A DNA stretch of 5,792 bases, taken from the NCBI GenBank assembly GCA_947379685.1, contig CANCOG010000334.1, forward strand, positions 1 to 5,792. The letters run 5' to 3'. Origin of the DNA: Flavipsychrobacter stenotrophus (GTDB taxonomy: Bacteria > Bacteroidota > Bacteroidia > Chitinophagales > Chitinophagaceae). The position numbers and the translations under genes were made by a program. Below are positions 1 through 5,792 of this stretch, piece by piece. Position 1 is the stretch's first letter. The number at the start of each line of letters is the position of its first letter. The notes under the pieces are model-generated. The model was not told where the DNA came from. It saw nothing but the letters and a program-made list of their open reading frames with translations, and searched no databases.

Positions 1-665
1 GACACGGGGTAAATAACCGGCGTCGCATACATGAACAATTGCACCCCAAAGGAAATTAAGAATGTCAGATCTCTGTACTTGGTAGTCATGGAAGTGATCA
101 GGATACCGAAGCCGAGACTCATAGTTGCCATTGTTACCAGCAAAAAGGGCACCAGTAACATTGTCAGGTTTGGTTCAATCGATTTTTTAATAAATAGGTA
201 GTACAGCCAGAATACAATAAACAGCGAAAACTGAATAAGGAATTTTACGAAACCCGAAATGATCTTTGACAACGGTATGATTAGCCTCGGGAAGTAAACT
301 TTACCAAAAATGTTTGCATTTTCAGTAAAGGTTTTCGAAGTAATGTTCAATGTGTCTGCGAAGTAGTTCCATAAGGTCACACTGCACATATAAAACAATA
401 CCTGCGGCACCCCATCGGTACCGATCTTAGCCATGTTGCCAAAAATGACAACAAAGGTCAGTGTAGTTAGAATAGGCTGAACGATAAACCATATCGGTCC
501 CAGAATGGTTTGTTTATAGACTGTAATGATGTCTTTTTTAACAAACATCATCAGCAAATCCCTATACCTCCAAAATTCAGAAAGATTAAAATTAATATAT
601 TTTTTATGACTGCCAATTACGAGATCCCAATCCTGCAAATCATCTTTTATATCACTATGCTCCAT
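1..665 (-). CDS. wzm: ABC-2 type polysaccharide export permease (Wzm/TagG family), C-terminus cut by window edge
   Basis: Inner-membrane permease subunit of an ABC exporter that would flip a completed lipid-linked polysaccharide using a separate ATPase (Wzt/TagH type). I translated it by hand from ATG at 665: 221 codons are present and the frame is still open at the left edge. ABC-2 exporters of this type are usually about 260-290 residues, so roughly the last quarter is missing. Family signatures are visible: a cytoplasmic N-terminus ending in WRYRDLL (about 32-38), YKQTILGPIWFIVQP (50-64) leading into the first membrane helix (about 57-77), KVYFPRLIIPL (122-132), hydrophobic stretches at about 133-158 and 165-193, and TKYRDL followed by MYATPVIYP (195-220). 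The start is 3 bp after the kinase stop and has AGGA at a 7-nt spacing, so the two genes are probably translationally coupled. The family is secure. The exported glycan is unknown, and the symbol denotes family only. Confidence 0.9.
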   Translation of the reverse strand, partial: MEHSDIKDDLQDWDLVIGSHKKYINFNLSEFWRYRDLLMMFVKKDIITVYKQTILGPIWFIVQPILTTLTFVVIFGNMAKIGTDGVPQVLFYMCSVTLWNYFADTLNITSKTFTENANIFGKVYFPRLIIPLSKIISGFVKFLIQFSLFIVFWLYYLFIKKSIEPNLTMLLVPFLLVTMATMSLGFGILITSMTTKYRDLTFLISFGVQLFMYATPVIYPV

Positions 666-668
666 AAA

Positions 669-3128
669 TTAGTCCTGATTATCGGTAGGTTTCTTTTTCT
701 TTCTATTAAACAAACCAGTGACACCGCCTTTCTTTTTGTCATCAATATAATAGCCGCTGCCATAAGAACCGTAGCCGTAGCCATATCCATATCCGTAGCC
801 ATATCCGTAACCGTAGCCACTTCCGTAACCGTAGTTTTCTTCATAGCCATAGCCATATGCAAAGCCTCGGTTAGCCAATACGTCATTCACAATAAAGCCA
901 ATCTTCGGCATTCTGCCCGATTCGTATAGTTCGTTGGCAATATTCAATTGCTGCTTCGCTGTATAGCCCTGACGTACAATATAGAGTGTATGGTCGGCAT
1001 ACTTGTGTATTAACTGAGCATCGGTCACCAAACCAATTGGTGAAGTATCGATCACAACATAGTCGAAATCCTGACGGAGACGGTCGAACATTTCGCCCGT
1101 TTGTGGCAATAACAGCAATTCGGCCGGATTTGGTGGAATTGGACCTGAAGGTAATATGTATAAGTTATCTTCAAAACCTGAAGGCACGATAATGTCGTGA
1201 TAAGAGCTTTTTCCAATGATGTAGTTAGAGAAACCATTTGTGTTATCTAGTCCCAACATCCTGGAAACCCTTGGTTTACGAAGGTCAAACTCTATAAGTA
1301 TCACCTTCTTGCCTGACATTGCCAGCGTAATGGCAAGGTTAACGGCAATGAACGACTTACCCTCATTACTCATACTTGACGTTACCATTAATATTTTCTG
1401 GTCTTTATTGGTAAGTAAGTATTGGAGGTTGGTACGGAGCGCCCTGAATTGTTCAGAGATGAGTGTACGGCTGTTCTTTTCAACTGCAATGGCCTCTCCA
1501 GATACGTTGTTACCTATTTCGCCAATGATCGGCACATTAGAAACCTTAACGATATCGCTCTTGCTGATGATCTTGATATTCAGTCCGCGCCTCAATAAAA
1601 TGACGCTGAAAGGAATAAGAATACCAATCATCAATGACATAGTAAGGATACGAGAGTGGTTTGGTTTTACCGGGTACGCATCAGAAATGGCAGGGTCAAT
1701 GATCACCGCATCAGCCACAGTGGAGGATTTTTCAATAGCTGTTTCTTCTCTTTTCTTCAAAAGGAATACATACAGATCTTGTTTTGTAGCCTGCATCCTC
1801 GAGAAATCAAGGTACAAGCGTTCAACTGATGGCACGTCTTTGACTTTTTTGTCAATAATGCCCAACTCCCTTTTAATATTATTAACCTTTAACTGTATTT
1901 CCCTTTTCGTAGACGACAAGGCATCTATGATATTCTGCTTCATGGCATTTTTCTGCCTTATAAGCGTTTTTGTTATTGGGTTGTTCTTGGTATTTACAAT
2001 AAGGTTATTTTCAATAGTTACCTGGATCTGGTTGAAATTCCCCATCAATTCGGCCAAACCCTGATTTTCCAACAACGAGGCAGGAAGTATGATCGCCCTG
2101 TCATCTTGTGCATTTTTCAGGTAGTCATTTACACCGGTAATCATTTGAAGCTGAACTTCGGCATCTGCTAGTTTCTCAAGAGTTGCAGAGCTGGCGGAAA
2201 CAAGCGCCGTAGATTGGGCATTCATGTCAGCAATAGCATATTCCTGCTTAAAGTTCTCGATGTTCTTTTCTACACCTGACAGTTCGCGCCCAACAATTTC
2301 AAGACGGCGGTCTATGAAATCCATTGTTCGTTCTGCAATAGTCGTTCTGGAGTTGATATTGCCAAGTTTGTACAGCTTCATTAATGTATTTAGAACATCT
2401 ACAGAACGTTCAGGAATTTCATCAAGCATGGAAAGGATCAGACAGCTTGCTCCCTTGCTCGGGGCAGAGATGTCGACCAATTGCATGAATTTTTTTGCCG
2501 TATTCAACAACGGAGCCACCCTTACGCTCACTTGGGCTTTTGAGGCACCAAAGTATTGAGTTTTGTATAAAACAACGTTTCCGTGAGTGGTTAGAACGGT
2601 GTCCCCCCATTTTCCGCGTACAACTTTTTTCCCGGCTTCTATGATCGCATACTCGTTGTCATTGATAATATTTATTGCGCATCCGTAAGTAGATTCTGTA
2701 GTATCGGACAGTACAAATTCAAAAGGCTTTTGAGCATAAAGGTTTGCTCTTTTGAACCTGCCGACTATTTGGTAGGATACCTGTAAGTTCAATTCACGCA
2801 CAACTGAGGCCATAAGTGTACGGCTCTTCAATATCTCTATTTCATTTTCAACATTAATCCTGTTATTGTTGATCTTCAACGCCTGTAAGATGTCGTCCTG
2901 GTTTGAAGATCCCCCTTTCTTAGAGTCATTGATCAACAATTCGGAATATGATCTATAAATAGGAGTGGAGTACCTTAGATAGATATTACCAATAACCAAC
3001 ACTATGATGATGCTTGCCAACAACCATGGCCAAATAGCCAAAACGGTTGTCAAAAACCACTTTAGATTTATGACACTTTCTTCAGGCTTCTTTTTCTCTA
3101 TTACTAAATCAGGTTTATTTTCTTCCAT
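669..3128 (-). CDS. wzc: Wzc-like polysaccharide co-polymerase with BY-type tyrosine autokinase domain
   Basis: Inner-membrane protein (819 aa) that controls polysaccharide chain length and export and autophosphorylates on C-terminal tyrosines. Domains in order: short basic cytoplasmic N-terminus; first membrane helix about 24-50; Wzz-type periplasmic region about 51-490 with likely coiled-coil parts (about 265-300 and 395-470); PVKPN (486-490) just before the second membrane helix (about 493-512); linker with EQFRALR (559-565), the ExxRxxR motif linked to BY-kinase oligomerisation; kinase domain with Walker A SSMSNEGKS (584-592, Lys591), Walker A' VILIEFDLRKP (609-619) and Walker B YVVIDTSP (690-697, Asp694). 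The tail (758-794) holds 16 tyrosines including (YG)8, then a Lys-rich end. Walker A' has Glu where many BY kinases have Asp. ATG at 3128 places a normal N-terminus directly before the first helix. It lies 22 bp after the Wza-like gene and 3 bp before the permease, so it is probably co-transcribed. A distal PHP phosphatase in the same locus is the likely opposing enzyme. Function is confident; the symbol is by family resemblance. Confidence 0.95.
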   Translation of the reverse strand: MEENKPDLVIEKKKPEESVINLKWFLTTVLAIWPWLLASIIIVLVIGNIYLRYSTPIYRSYSELLINDSKKGGSSNQDDILQALKINNNRINVENEIEILKSRTLMASVVRELNLQVSYQIVGRFKRANLYAQKPFEFVLSDTTESTYGCAINIINDNEYAIIEAGKKVVRGKWGDTVLTTHGNVVLYKTQYFGASKAQVSVRVAPLLNTAKKFMQLVDISAPSKGASCLILSMLDEIPERSVDVLNTLMKLYKLGNINSRTTIAERTMDFIDRRLEIVGRELSGVEKNIENFKQEYAIADMNAQSTALVSASSATLEKLADAEVQLQMITGVNDYLKNAQDDRAIILPASLLENQGLAELMGNFNQIQVTIENNLIVNTKNNPITKTLIRQKNAMKQNIIDALSSTKREIQLKVNNIKRELGIIDKKVKDVPSVERLYLDFSRMQATKQDLYVFLLKKREETAIEKSSTVADAVIIDPAISDAYPVKPNHSRILTMSLMIGILIPFSVILLRRGLNIKIISKSDIVKVSNVPIIGEIGNNVSGEAIAVEKNSRTLISEQFRALRTNLQYLLTNKDQKILMVTSSMSNEGKSFIAVNLAITLAMSGKKVILIEFDLRKPRVSRMLGLDNTNGFSNYIIGKSSYHDIIVPSGFEDNLYILPSGPIPPNPAELLLLPQTGEMFDRLRQDFDYVVIDTSPIGLVTDAQLIHKYADHTLYIVRQGYTAKQQLNIANELYESGRMPKIGFIVNDVLANRGFAYGYGYEENYGYGSGYGYGYGYGYGYGYGYGSYGSGYYIDDKKKGGVTGLFNRKKKKPTDNQD
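673..676 (-). promoter_or_regulatory. Shine-Dalgarno-like AGGA of the permease gene
   Basis: Reading the minus strand, AGGA lies 7 nt before the ATG at 665 and sits inside the last codons of the kinase gene. It supports that start codon and suggests coupled translation of kinase and permease. None of the other starts in the window has a comparable motif, which is normal for Bacteroidota; a 4-base match can also be chance. Confidence 0.45.
747..857 (-). repeat. Tyr-Gly tandem repeat tail of the kinase (degenerate 6-bp repeat, TAYGGN)
   Basis: Codons for kinase residues 758-794 contain 16 tyrosines. The core, 815 down to 768, is eight uninterrupted Tyr-Gly dipeptides, flanked by shorter Tyr-Gly blocks broken by Glu-Glu-Asn and by Ser-Gly. 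At DNA level it is a 6-bp unit, TAY GGN, with third positions mixed (TAC/TAT; GGT, GGA, GGC). Inside it, 806-789 and 788-771 form an 18-bp tandem duplication matching at 16 of 18 bases. The conserved product with scrambled wobble bases points to an older repeat kept for its peptide rather than a fresh slippage product. C-terminal tyrosine clusters are the autophosphorylation sites of BY kinases; that these particular tyrosines are phosphorylated is inference. Confidence 0.9.
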
Positions 3129-3150
3129 CTATTGATATTGAATTCGTTTA

Positions 3151-3945
3151 TTATTTGGATCTGAATGCGAGTGCCAATGACAAAACTGCCAGCACGCTTG
3201 AAAATAGCCCTACATTTCTAAGAAAGGTCTGGTCACTGCTTTGGATCTTGTACTTGTTGGGCTCAACATAAACAATGTCTCTTTGGCGTAAATAAAAGTA
3301 CGGTGACGAAAATATTTCTGTAGATCCCAGGTCAAATCTCACGAATTTTTTTTGTTCCCCTTCTGTTCTTATCAACAATACATTTTTTCTCTTACCGGTA
3401 AGCTGCAGGTCCCTTCCCGATACAATTGCATCTAGGATACTTACCTTTTCAGCCGGATAGCTATAGGTACCCGGTGCATTTACGTCTCCAATCAGGCTAA
3501 CATCAAAGTTTGCGATACGGCAGTTAACTACAGGTTCTTTATAATATTCGCGGGCCTTCTGTTTTATAAGTTCCCTTGCTTCAGTGGTAGTTAATCCACC
3601 AAGTTTCACGAATCCGATGAGCGATAGTTCAACGAATCCGTTTTTGTCAACCAGGAATCCGTTCAATGGATTAAACATTGCAACTGTGTTAGACGAAATT
3701 GGTGCATTGCCCTCATTTTGAGCAATTGTCTGAACGGTAATTGCAAGGATGTCATTGGGAATAATTATCGGTTCGGTATACTTTGTTGCAGTGATAGTGA
3801 CAGGTTTGTTGGCATCTATTGTGTCCGGAAGGTCATGGAAATATATTAGCTTCTTCGGAGCGATACATGAAGTCATGCTGGCAAAATACAGTGTAACCAT
3901 CAACAGAGAAAAACCAGCGAGGCTTCGCCCGGAAAATTTAGACAT
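3151..3945 (-). CDS. wza: Wza-like outer-membrane polysaccharide export lipoprotein
   Basis: Outer-membrane export channel component of the polysaccharide biosynthesis/export family, expected to partner the adjacent Wzc-like kinase. From ATG at 3945 it is 264 aa. Visible parts: lipoprotein signal peptide with charged start and hydrophobic core, ending in a lipobox-like MTSC, so Cys27 would be lipidated; poly-export domain about 56-145 (IIIPNDILAITV, then GFVELSLIGFVKLGGLTTTEA); one SLBB-type domain about 148-228 (VSLIGDVNAPGTYSYP); and a hydrophobic helix about 244-261 just before the end. E. coli Wza is longer (about 380 aa) with an extra SLBB-like domain; a short single-SLBB form is, to my knowledge, usual in Bacteroidota. 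The frame extends upstream to a TTG at 3963. I prefer ATG 3945 because it gives a compact signal peptide and because that TTG lies inside a candidate promoter -7 element. Neither start has a Shine-Dalgarno. The kinase gene follows after 22 bp. Confidence 0.92.
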   Translation of the reverse strand: MSKFSGRSLAGFSLLMVTLYFASMTSCIAPKKLIYFHDLPDTIDANKPVTITATKYTEPIIIPNDILAITVQTIAQNEGNAPISSNTVAMFNPLNGFLVDKNGFVELSLIGFVKLGGLTTTEARELIKQKAREYYKEPVVNCRIANFDVSLIGDVNAPGTYSYPAEKVSILDAIVSGRDLQLTGKRKNVLLIRTEGEQKKFVRFDLGSTEIFSSPYFYLRQRDIVYVEPNKYKIQSSDQTFLRNVGLFSSVLAVLSLALAFRSK

Positions 3946-3960
3946 CGGAATAAGTTTGAA

Positions 3961-3990
3961 CAAAATTAAGATAAATTAAAATGAAAGCAA
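3961..3990 (-). promoter_or_regulatory. Candidate Bacteroidota-type promoter upstream of the Wza-like gene
   Basis: On the minus strand TTG (3990-3988) is followed after 19 nt by TAATTTTG (3968-3961), an exact match to the -7 consensus TAnnTTTG. Transcription would begin near 3955, only about 10 nt before ATG 3945, which is short but possible. The 107-bp gap is very AT-rich, so a chance match is a real risk. No clear terminator hairpin follows the dehydrogenase stop, so read-through from upstream is also likely. Confidence 0.35.
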
Positions 3991-4052
3991 TAAACAACCA
4001 CATTCCACAATTGTAAAGAACAATGCAACGAAAAATTACCCCAAACTGCTTA

Positions 4053-5345
4053 TTATAACCGCGCTGTTACCATCTTACTATCCAGGCAACCCTTTACATC
4101 ATATATTACCCCATTGCTTTTGATCCACTTGCTCCAGTCGGTATCCATAAATTCTTTATGTGCAACCGTAAGTATAACAGCATCGTATGCAATATTCTCT
4201 GGCAATTCTGATACCGTATCTATTCCGTACTCGTGCTTTACATCTTCTGCTTTAGCCCAAGGGTCATAAATTTTCAGATTCACCCCGTACGCCTGCAATT
4301 CCTTTACAATGTCTACCACCTTTGTATTGCGGACATCGGTGCAGTTTTCCTTGAATGTTATGCCCAGCATCAAGATGTCGGCGCCCTTAATAACAATATC
4401 CTTTTTTATCATGAGCTTAACGAGTTCATGCGCAATGTATTCGCCCATGCCATCATTAAGCCTTCTGCCTGCTAATATTATTTCGGGGTGATAACCTAGC
4501 TCCTGCGCCTTTTGGGCCAGATAATAGGGGTCAACGCCTATACAATGACCGCCTACAAGACCTGGTTTGAATGGAAGGAAATTCCATTTTGTAGCTGATG
4601 CCGCTAACACATCATGTGTATCTATACCCAGTTTATTGAATATTTTGGCCAGTTCATTCACAAATGCAATGTTGATATCGCGTTGTGAATTCTCGATCAC
4701 CTTTGCTGCTTCTGCTACTTTAATACTTGCAGCCTTGAAAGTTCCGGCTGTGATTATTGATCCGTATAATGCGTCTACTGCATCGGCAGTTTCTGGTGTA
4801 GAGCCCGATGTGATCTTCCTGATCTTTGAAACCGTATGCAGCTTATCACCTGGATTTATCCTTTCCGGTGAATAGCCACAGAAGAAATCGACGTTAAATT
4901 TGAGTCCCGATACTTTTTCCAGTACAGGTACACATTCGTCTTCTGTAACACCAGGGTAAACGGTTGATTCATAGATTACATAGTCGCCTTTCTTCAACAC
5001 CTTACCTACCGATTCGCTGGCCTTATAAAGTGGAGTAAGATCTGGTCTGTTATTTTTATCGACTGGCGTGGGAACAGTTACAATGTAAACATTGCAGGAA
5101 GCAATGTCAGCAATATCCCAGGAACAGTACAGTCCCTTCCCCTTATCTGGTCCGGAAAGCGTTACTTGTTCCAATAGCTCATGTTCCACTTCCAGTGTAA
5201 CATCATCGAAACCCCTAAGCTCGCCAACCCTTTTTTTGTTAATGTCAAATCCTATTACAGGATAATATTTGCTAAACTCAACAGCCAGTGGTAAACCCAC
5301 ATATCCCAACCCAATGACACAAATTCTGTAAGAAGAAACATCCAT
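4053..5345 (-). CDS. tviB: Nucleotide-sugar 6-dehydrogenase (UDP-HexNAc dehydrogenase, TviB/WbpA/WbpO group)
   Basis: Cytoplasmic NAD-dependent enzyme that oxidises C6 of a UDP-hexose in two steps to a UDP-uronic acid, supplying an acidic sugar precursor. From ATG 5345 it is 430 aa, normal for the family. Visible: Rossmann GLGYVG (12-17), TVPTPVD (90-96), ESTVYPG (126-132), YSPERINPGD (158-167), EAAKVIENSQRD (212-223, Lys215 probably catalytic), GGHCIGVDPYYL (265-276, Cys268 the expected nucleophile) and FKENCTDVRNTK (331-342). YSPERINPGD and GHCIGVDPYYL resemble UDP-GlcNAc/UDP-GalNAc dehydrogenases more than plain UDP-glucose dehydrogenases; exact substrate is inference. The frame is open upstream to an ATG at 5402, adding 19 residues. 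I reject that start because the glycine motif normally lies near the N-terminus and a promoter candidate would start transcription almost on that ATG. BY kinases phosphorylate UDP-sugar dehydrogenases in some bacteria, so regulation by the nearby kinase is possible. The symbol marks the group, not proven substrate. Confidence 0.92.
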   Translation of the reverse strand: MDVSSYRICVIGLGYVGLPLAVEFSKYYPVIGFDINKKRVGELRGFDDVTLEVEHELLEQVTLSGPDKGKGLYCSWDIADIASCNVYIVTVPTPVDKNNRPDLTPLYKASESVGKVLKKGDYVIYESTVYPGVTEDECVPVLEKVSGLKFNVDFFCGYSPERINPGDKLHTVSKIRKITSGSTPETADAVDALYGSIITAGTFKAASIKVAEAAKVIENSQRDINIAFVNELAKIFNKLGIDTHDVLAASATKWNFLPFKPGLVGGHCIGVDPYYLAQKAQELGYHPEIILAGRRLNDGMGEYIAHELVKLMIKKDIVIKGADILMLGITFKENCTDVRNTKVVDIVKELQAYGVNLKIYDPWAKAEDVKHEYGIDTVSELPENIAYDAVILTVAHKEFMDTDWSKWIKSNGVIYDVKGCLDSKMVTARL

Positions 5346-5409
5346 TAAAATAAAATTTTTAATATAAAAATCAGCCAGATTGATATACAATCTGTACTGC
5401 ATATTTCGG

Positions 5410-5441
5410 CAAAAATATACTTTCCCCGCTGTATAATCAAA
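5410..5441 (-). promoter_or_regulatory. Candidate Bacteroidota-type promoter upstream of the dehydrogenase gene
   Basis: On the minus strand TTTG (5441-5438) is followed after 20 nt by TATTTTTG (5417-5410), matching both the -33 TTTG and -7 TAnnTTTG elements of the Bacteroidota housekeeping promoter at the expected spacing. Transcription would start near 5404, giving an AT-rich leader of about 59 nt before ATG 5345. It lies in the gap after the phosphatase stop and could drive dehydrogenase, export and kinase genes as one unit. Confidence 0.5.
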
Positions 5442-5447
5442 AGGGAT

Positions 5448-5792
5448 TTAAAAACATAATTTAGAGTTCAAAAACGGGTAGCTGGAGAGGGCGGTATAAG
5501 CTCGGGTTTGCAGCATGTTTTTGAGAGCGGCAGCATGTTTTTCGTGGTGCATATCCGATCCGCAATAGTCATATAGTCCTTTTTCTAGTAGCGATAGGGC
5601 GACATTCATAATGTTACGGCCATAATAACCGGATATGGATAACAGGTTGAGTTGCAGGAGGCAACCACGATCCTTTAATTCGCGATAGCGCTCCATACTA
5701 TTATGGAAAAAAACATATCGCTCGGGATGGGCTATAATAGGCTTATACCCCAGCGTTTGCATATTAAAAAGGGTATTTTTAAGCATTGGGGG
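5448..5792 (-). CDS. cpsB: CpsB/CapC (YwqE-like) PHP-family protein-tyrosine phosphatase, C-terminal part
   Basis: Metal-dependent tyrosine phosphatase of the PHP superfamily, the usual antagonist of BY kinases in polysaccharide loci. Only about the last 115 codons are present; the frame is open through the right edge (Pro-Pro precedes the first Met at 5786, which is therefore not the start). The family is normally about 240-255 residues, so the N-terminal half with the first metal-binding histidines lies outside. Two active-site motifs are visible: AHPERY (codons about 5733-5716) and GSDMHH, whose His, Asp and His fit the metal ligands known for CpsB. It ends at TAA 5450-5448, about 100 bp before the dehydrogenase start. 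It probably dephosphorylates the Tyr-Gly tail of the kinase encoded three genes downstream. Family is well supported; substrate is inference from context, and other PHP hydrolases are less likely given the locus. Confidence 0.88.
   Translation of the reverse strand, partial: PPMLKNTLFNMQTLGYKPIIAHPERYVFFHNSMERYRELKDRGCLLQLNLLSISGYYGRNIMNVALSLLEKGLYDYCGSDMHHEKHAAALKNMLQTRAYTALSSYPFLNSKLCF

Noticed and set aside
747..857. The 6-bp repeat considered as a minisatellite or CRISPR-like array
   Set aside because: It is in frame with a conserved gene, has no spacers, and its peptide fits the tyrosine cluster expected at the end of a BY kinase.
647..886. Minus-strand open frame of 79 codons with Thr/Met/Ala/Asp repeats
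   Set aside because: It is an out-of-frame reading of the Tyr-Gly repeat in the kinase gene. A 6-bp repeat stays open in several frames, so the open length means little.
510..929. Plus-strand open frame of 139 codons with a Val/Ala/Ile/Ser-rich repetitive stretch
   Set aside because: It spans the end of the kinase gene and the start of the permease gene on the other strand. The repetitive part is just the antisense reading of the Tyr-Gly hexamer, and both genes on the minus strand have strong family motifs.
1240..2064. Plus-strand open frame of 274 codons with hydrophobic stretches
   Set aside because: It lies fully antisense to the conserved kinase gene, including the Walker A region, and its composition is what the complement of that gene would give. 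No recognisable domain.
2224..2610. Small open frames on both strands within the kinase periplasmic region
   Set aside because: Shadows of the kinase coding sequence; no domain resemblance.
4008..4030. Possible terminator hairpin after the dehydrogenase (minus strand ATTGT-TCTTT-ACAAT)
   Set aside because: The stem is only five mostly A-T pairs with no GC-rich core and no clean T-run after it, so it is too weak to call a terminator.
4233..4875. Three plus-strand open frames of 60-102 codons
   Set aside because: All are antisense to the well-conserved dehydrogenase; no family motif and no promoter or ribosome-binding site of their own.

Overview
The window is one continuous stretch of a surface-polysaccharide (capsule/exopolysaccharide or O-antigen type) locus. 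Every supported gene is on the minus strand, so transcription runs from the right end to the left end. The source is most likely a member of the Bacteroidota, perhaps Sphingobacteriaceae or Chitinophagaceae. The evidence is moderate-to-low GC, mostly no visible Shine-Dalgarno sequence, two intergenic matches to the Bacteroidota promoter TTG/TTTG-N19-20-TAnnTTTG, a short Wza-like lipoprotein, and a Wzc-like kinase with a Tyr-Gly tail. The family assignment is inference from style, not from a species marker.

Layout in transcription order: (1) 5792-5448, the C-terminal part of a PHP-type CpsB/CapC (YwqE-like) protein-tyrosine phosphatase, cut by the window edge. (2) A 102-bp gap with a good promoter candidate. 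(3) 5345-4053, a nucleotide-sugar 6-dehydrogenase of the TviB/WbpA/WbpO group. (4) A 107-bp gap with a second, weaker promoter candidate. (5) 3945-3151, a Wza-like outer-membrane polysaccharide export lipoprotein. (6) A 22-bp gap. (7) 3128-669, a Wzc-like co-polymerase fused to a BY-type tyrosine kinase, ending in a 16-tyrosine tail with eight uninterrupted Tyr-Gly repeats. (8) A 3-bp gap. (9) 665-1, an ABC-2 type polysaccharide/polyol-phosphate exporter permease (Wzm/TagG type), cut by the left edge. No intergenic gap exceeds about 110 bp.

The genes fit together as follows. The dehydrogenase makes a UDP-hexuronate (probably N-acetylated) precursor. The kinase spans the inner membrane and periplasm and would dock on the Wza-like protein for export. 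Its tyrosine tail would cycle between phosphorylated and dephosphorylated states, with the PHP phosphatase as the likely opposing enzyme. The permease would move a finished lipid-linked glycan across the inner membrane with an ATPase expected just beyond the left edge.

The two features most worth a second look are the extreme Tyr-Gly tail of the kinase, built from a degenerate 6-bp repeat, and the tight coupling of an ABC-2 exporter permease to Wza/Wzc components that textbooks assign to the Wzx/Wzy pathway. I see no RNA gene, mobile element, CRISPR array or convincing terminator. Nothing here is demonstrably a wholly new system.
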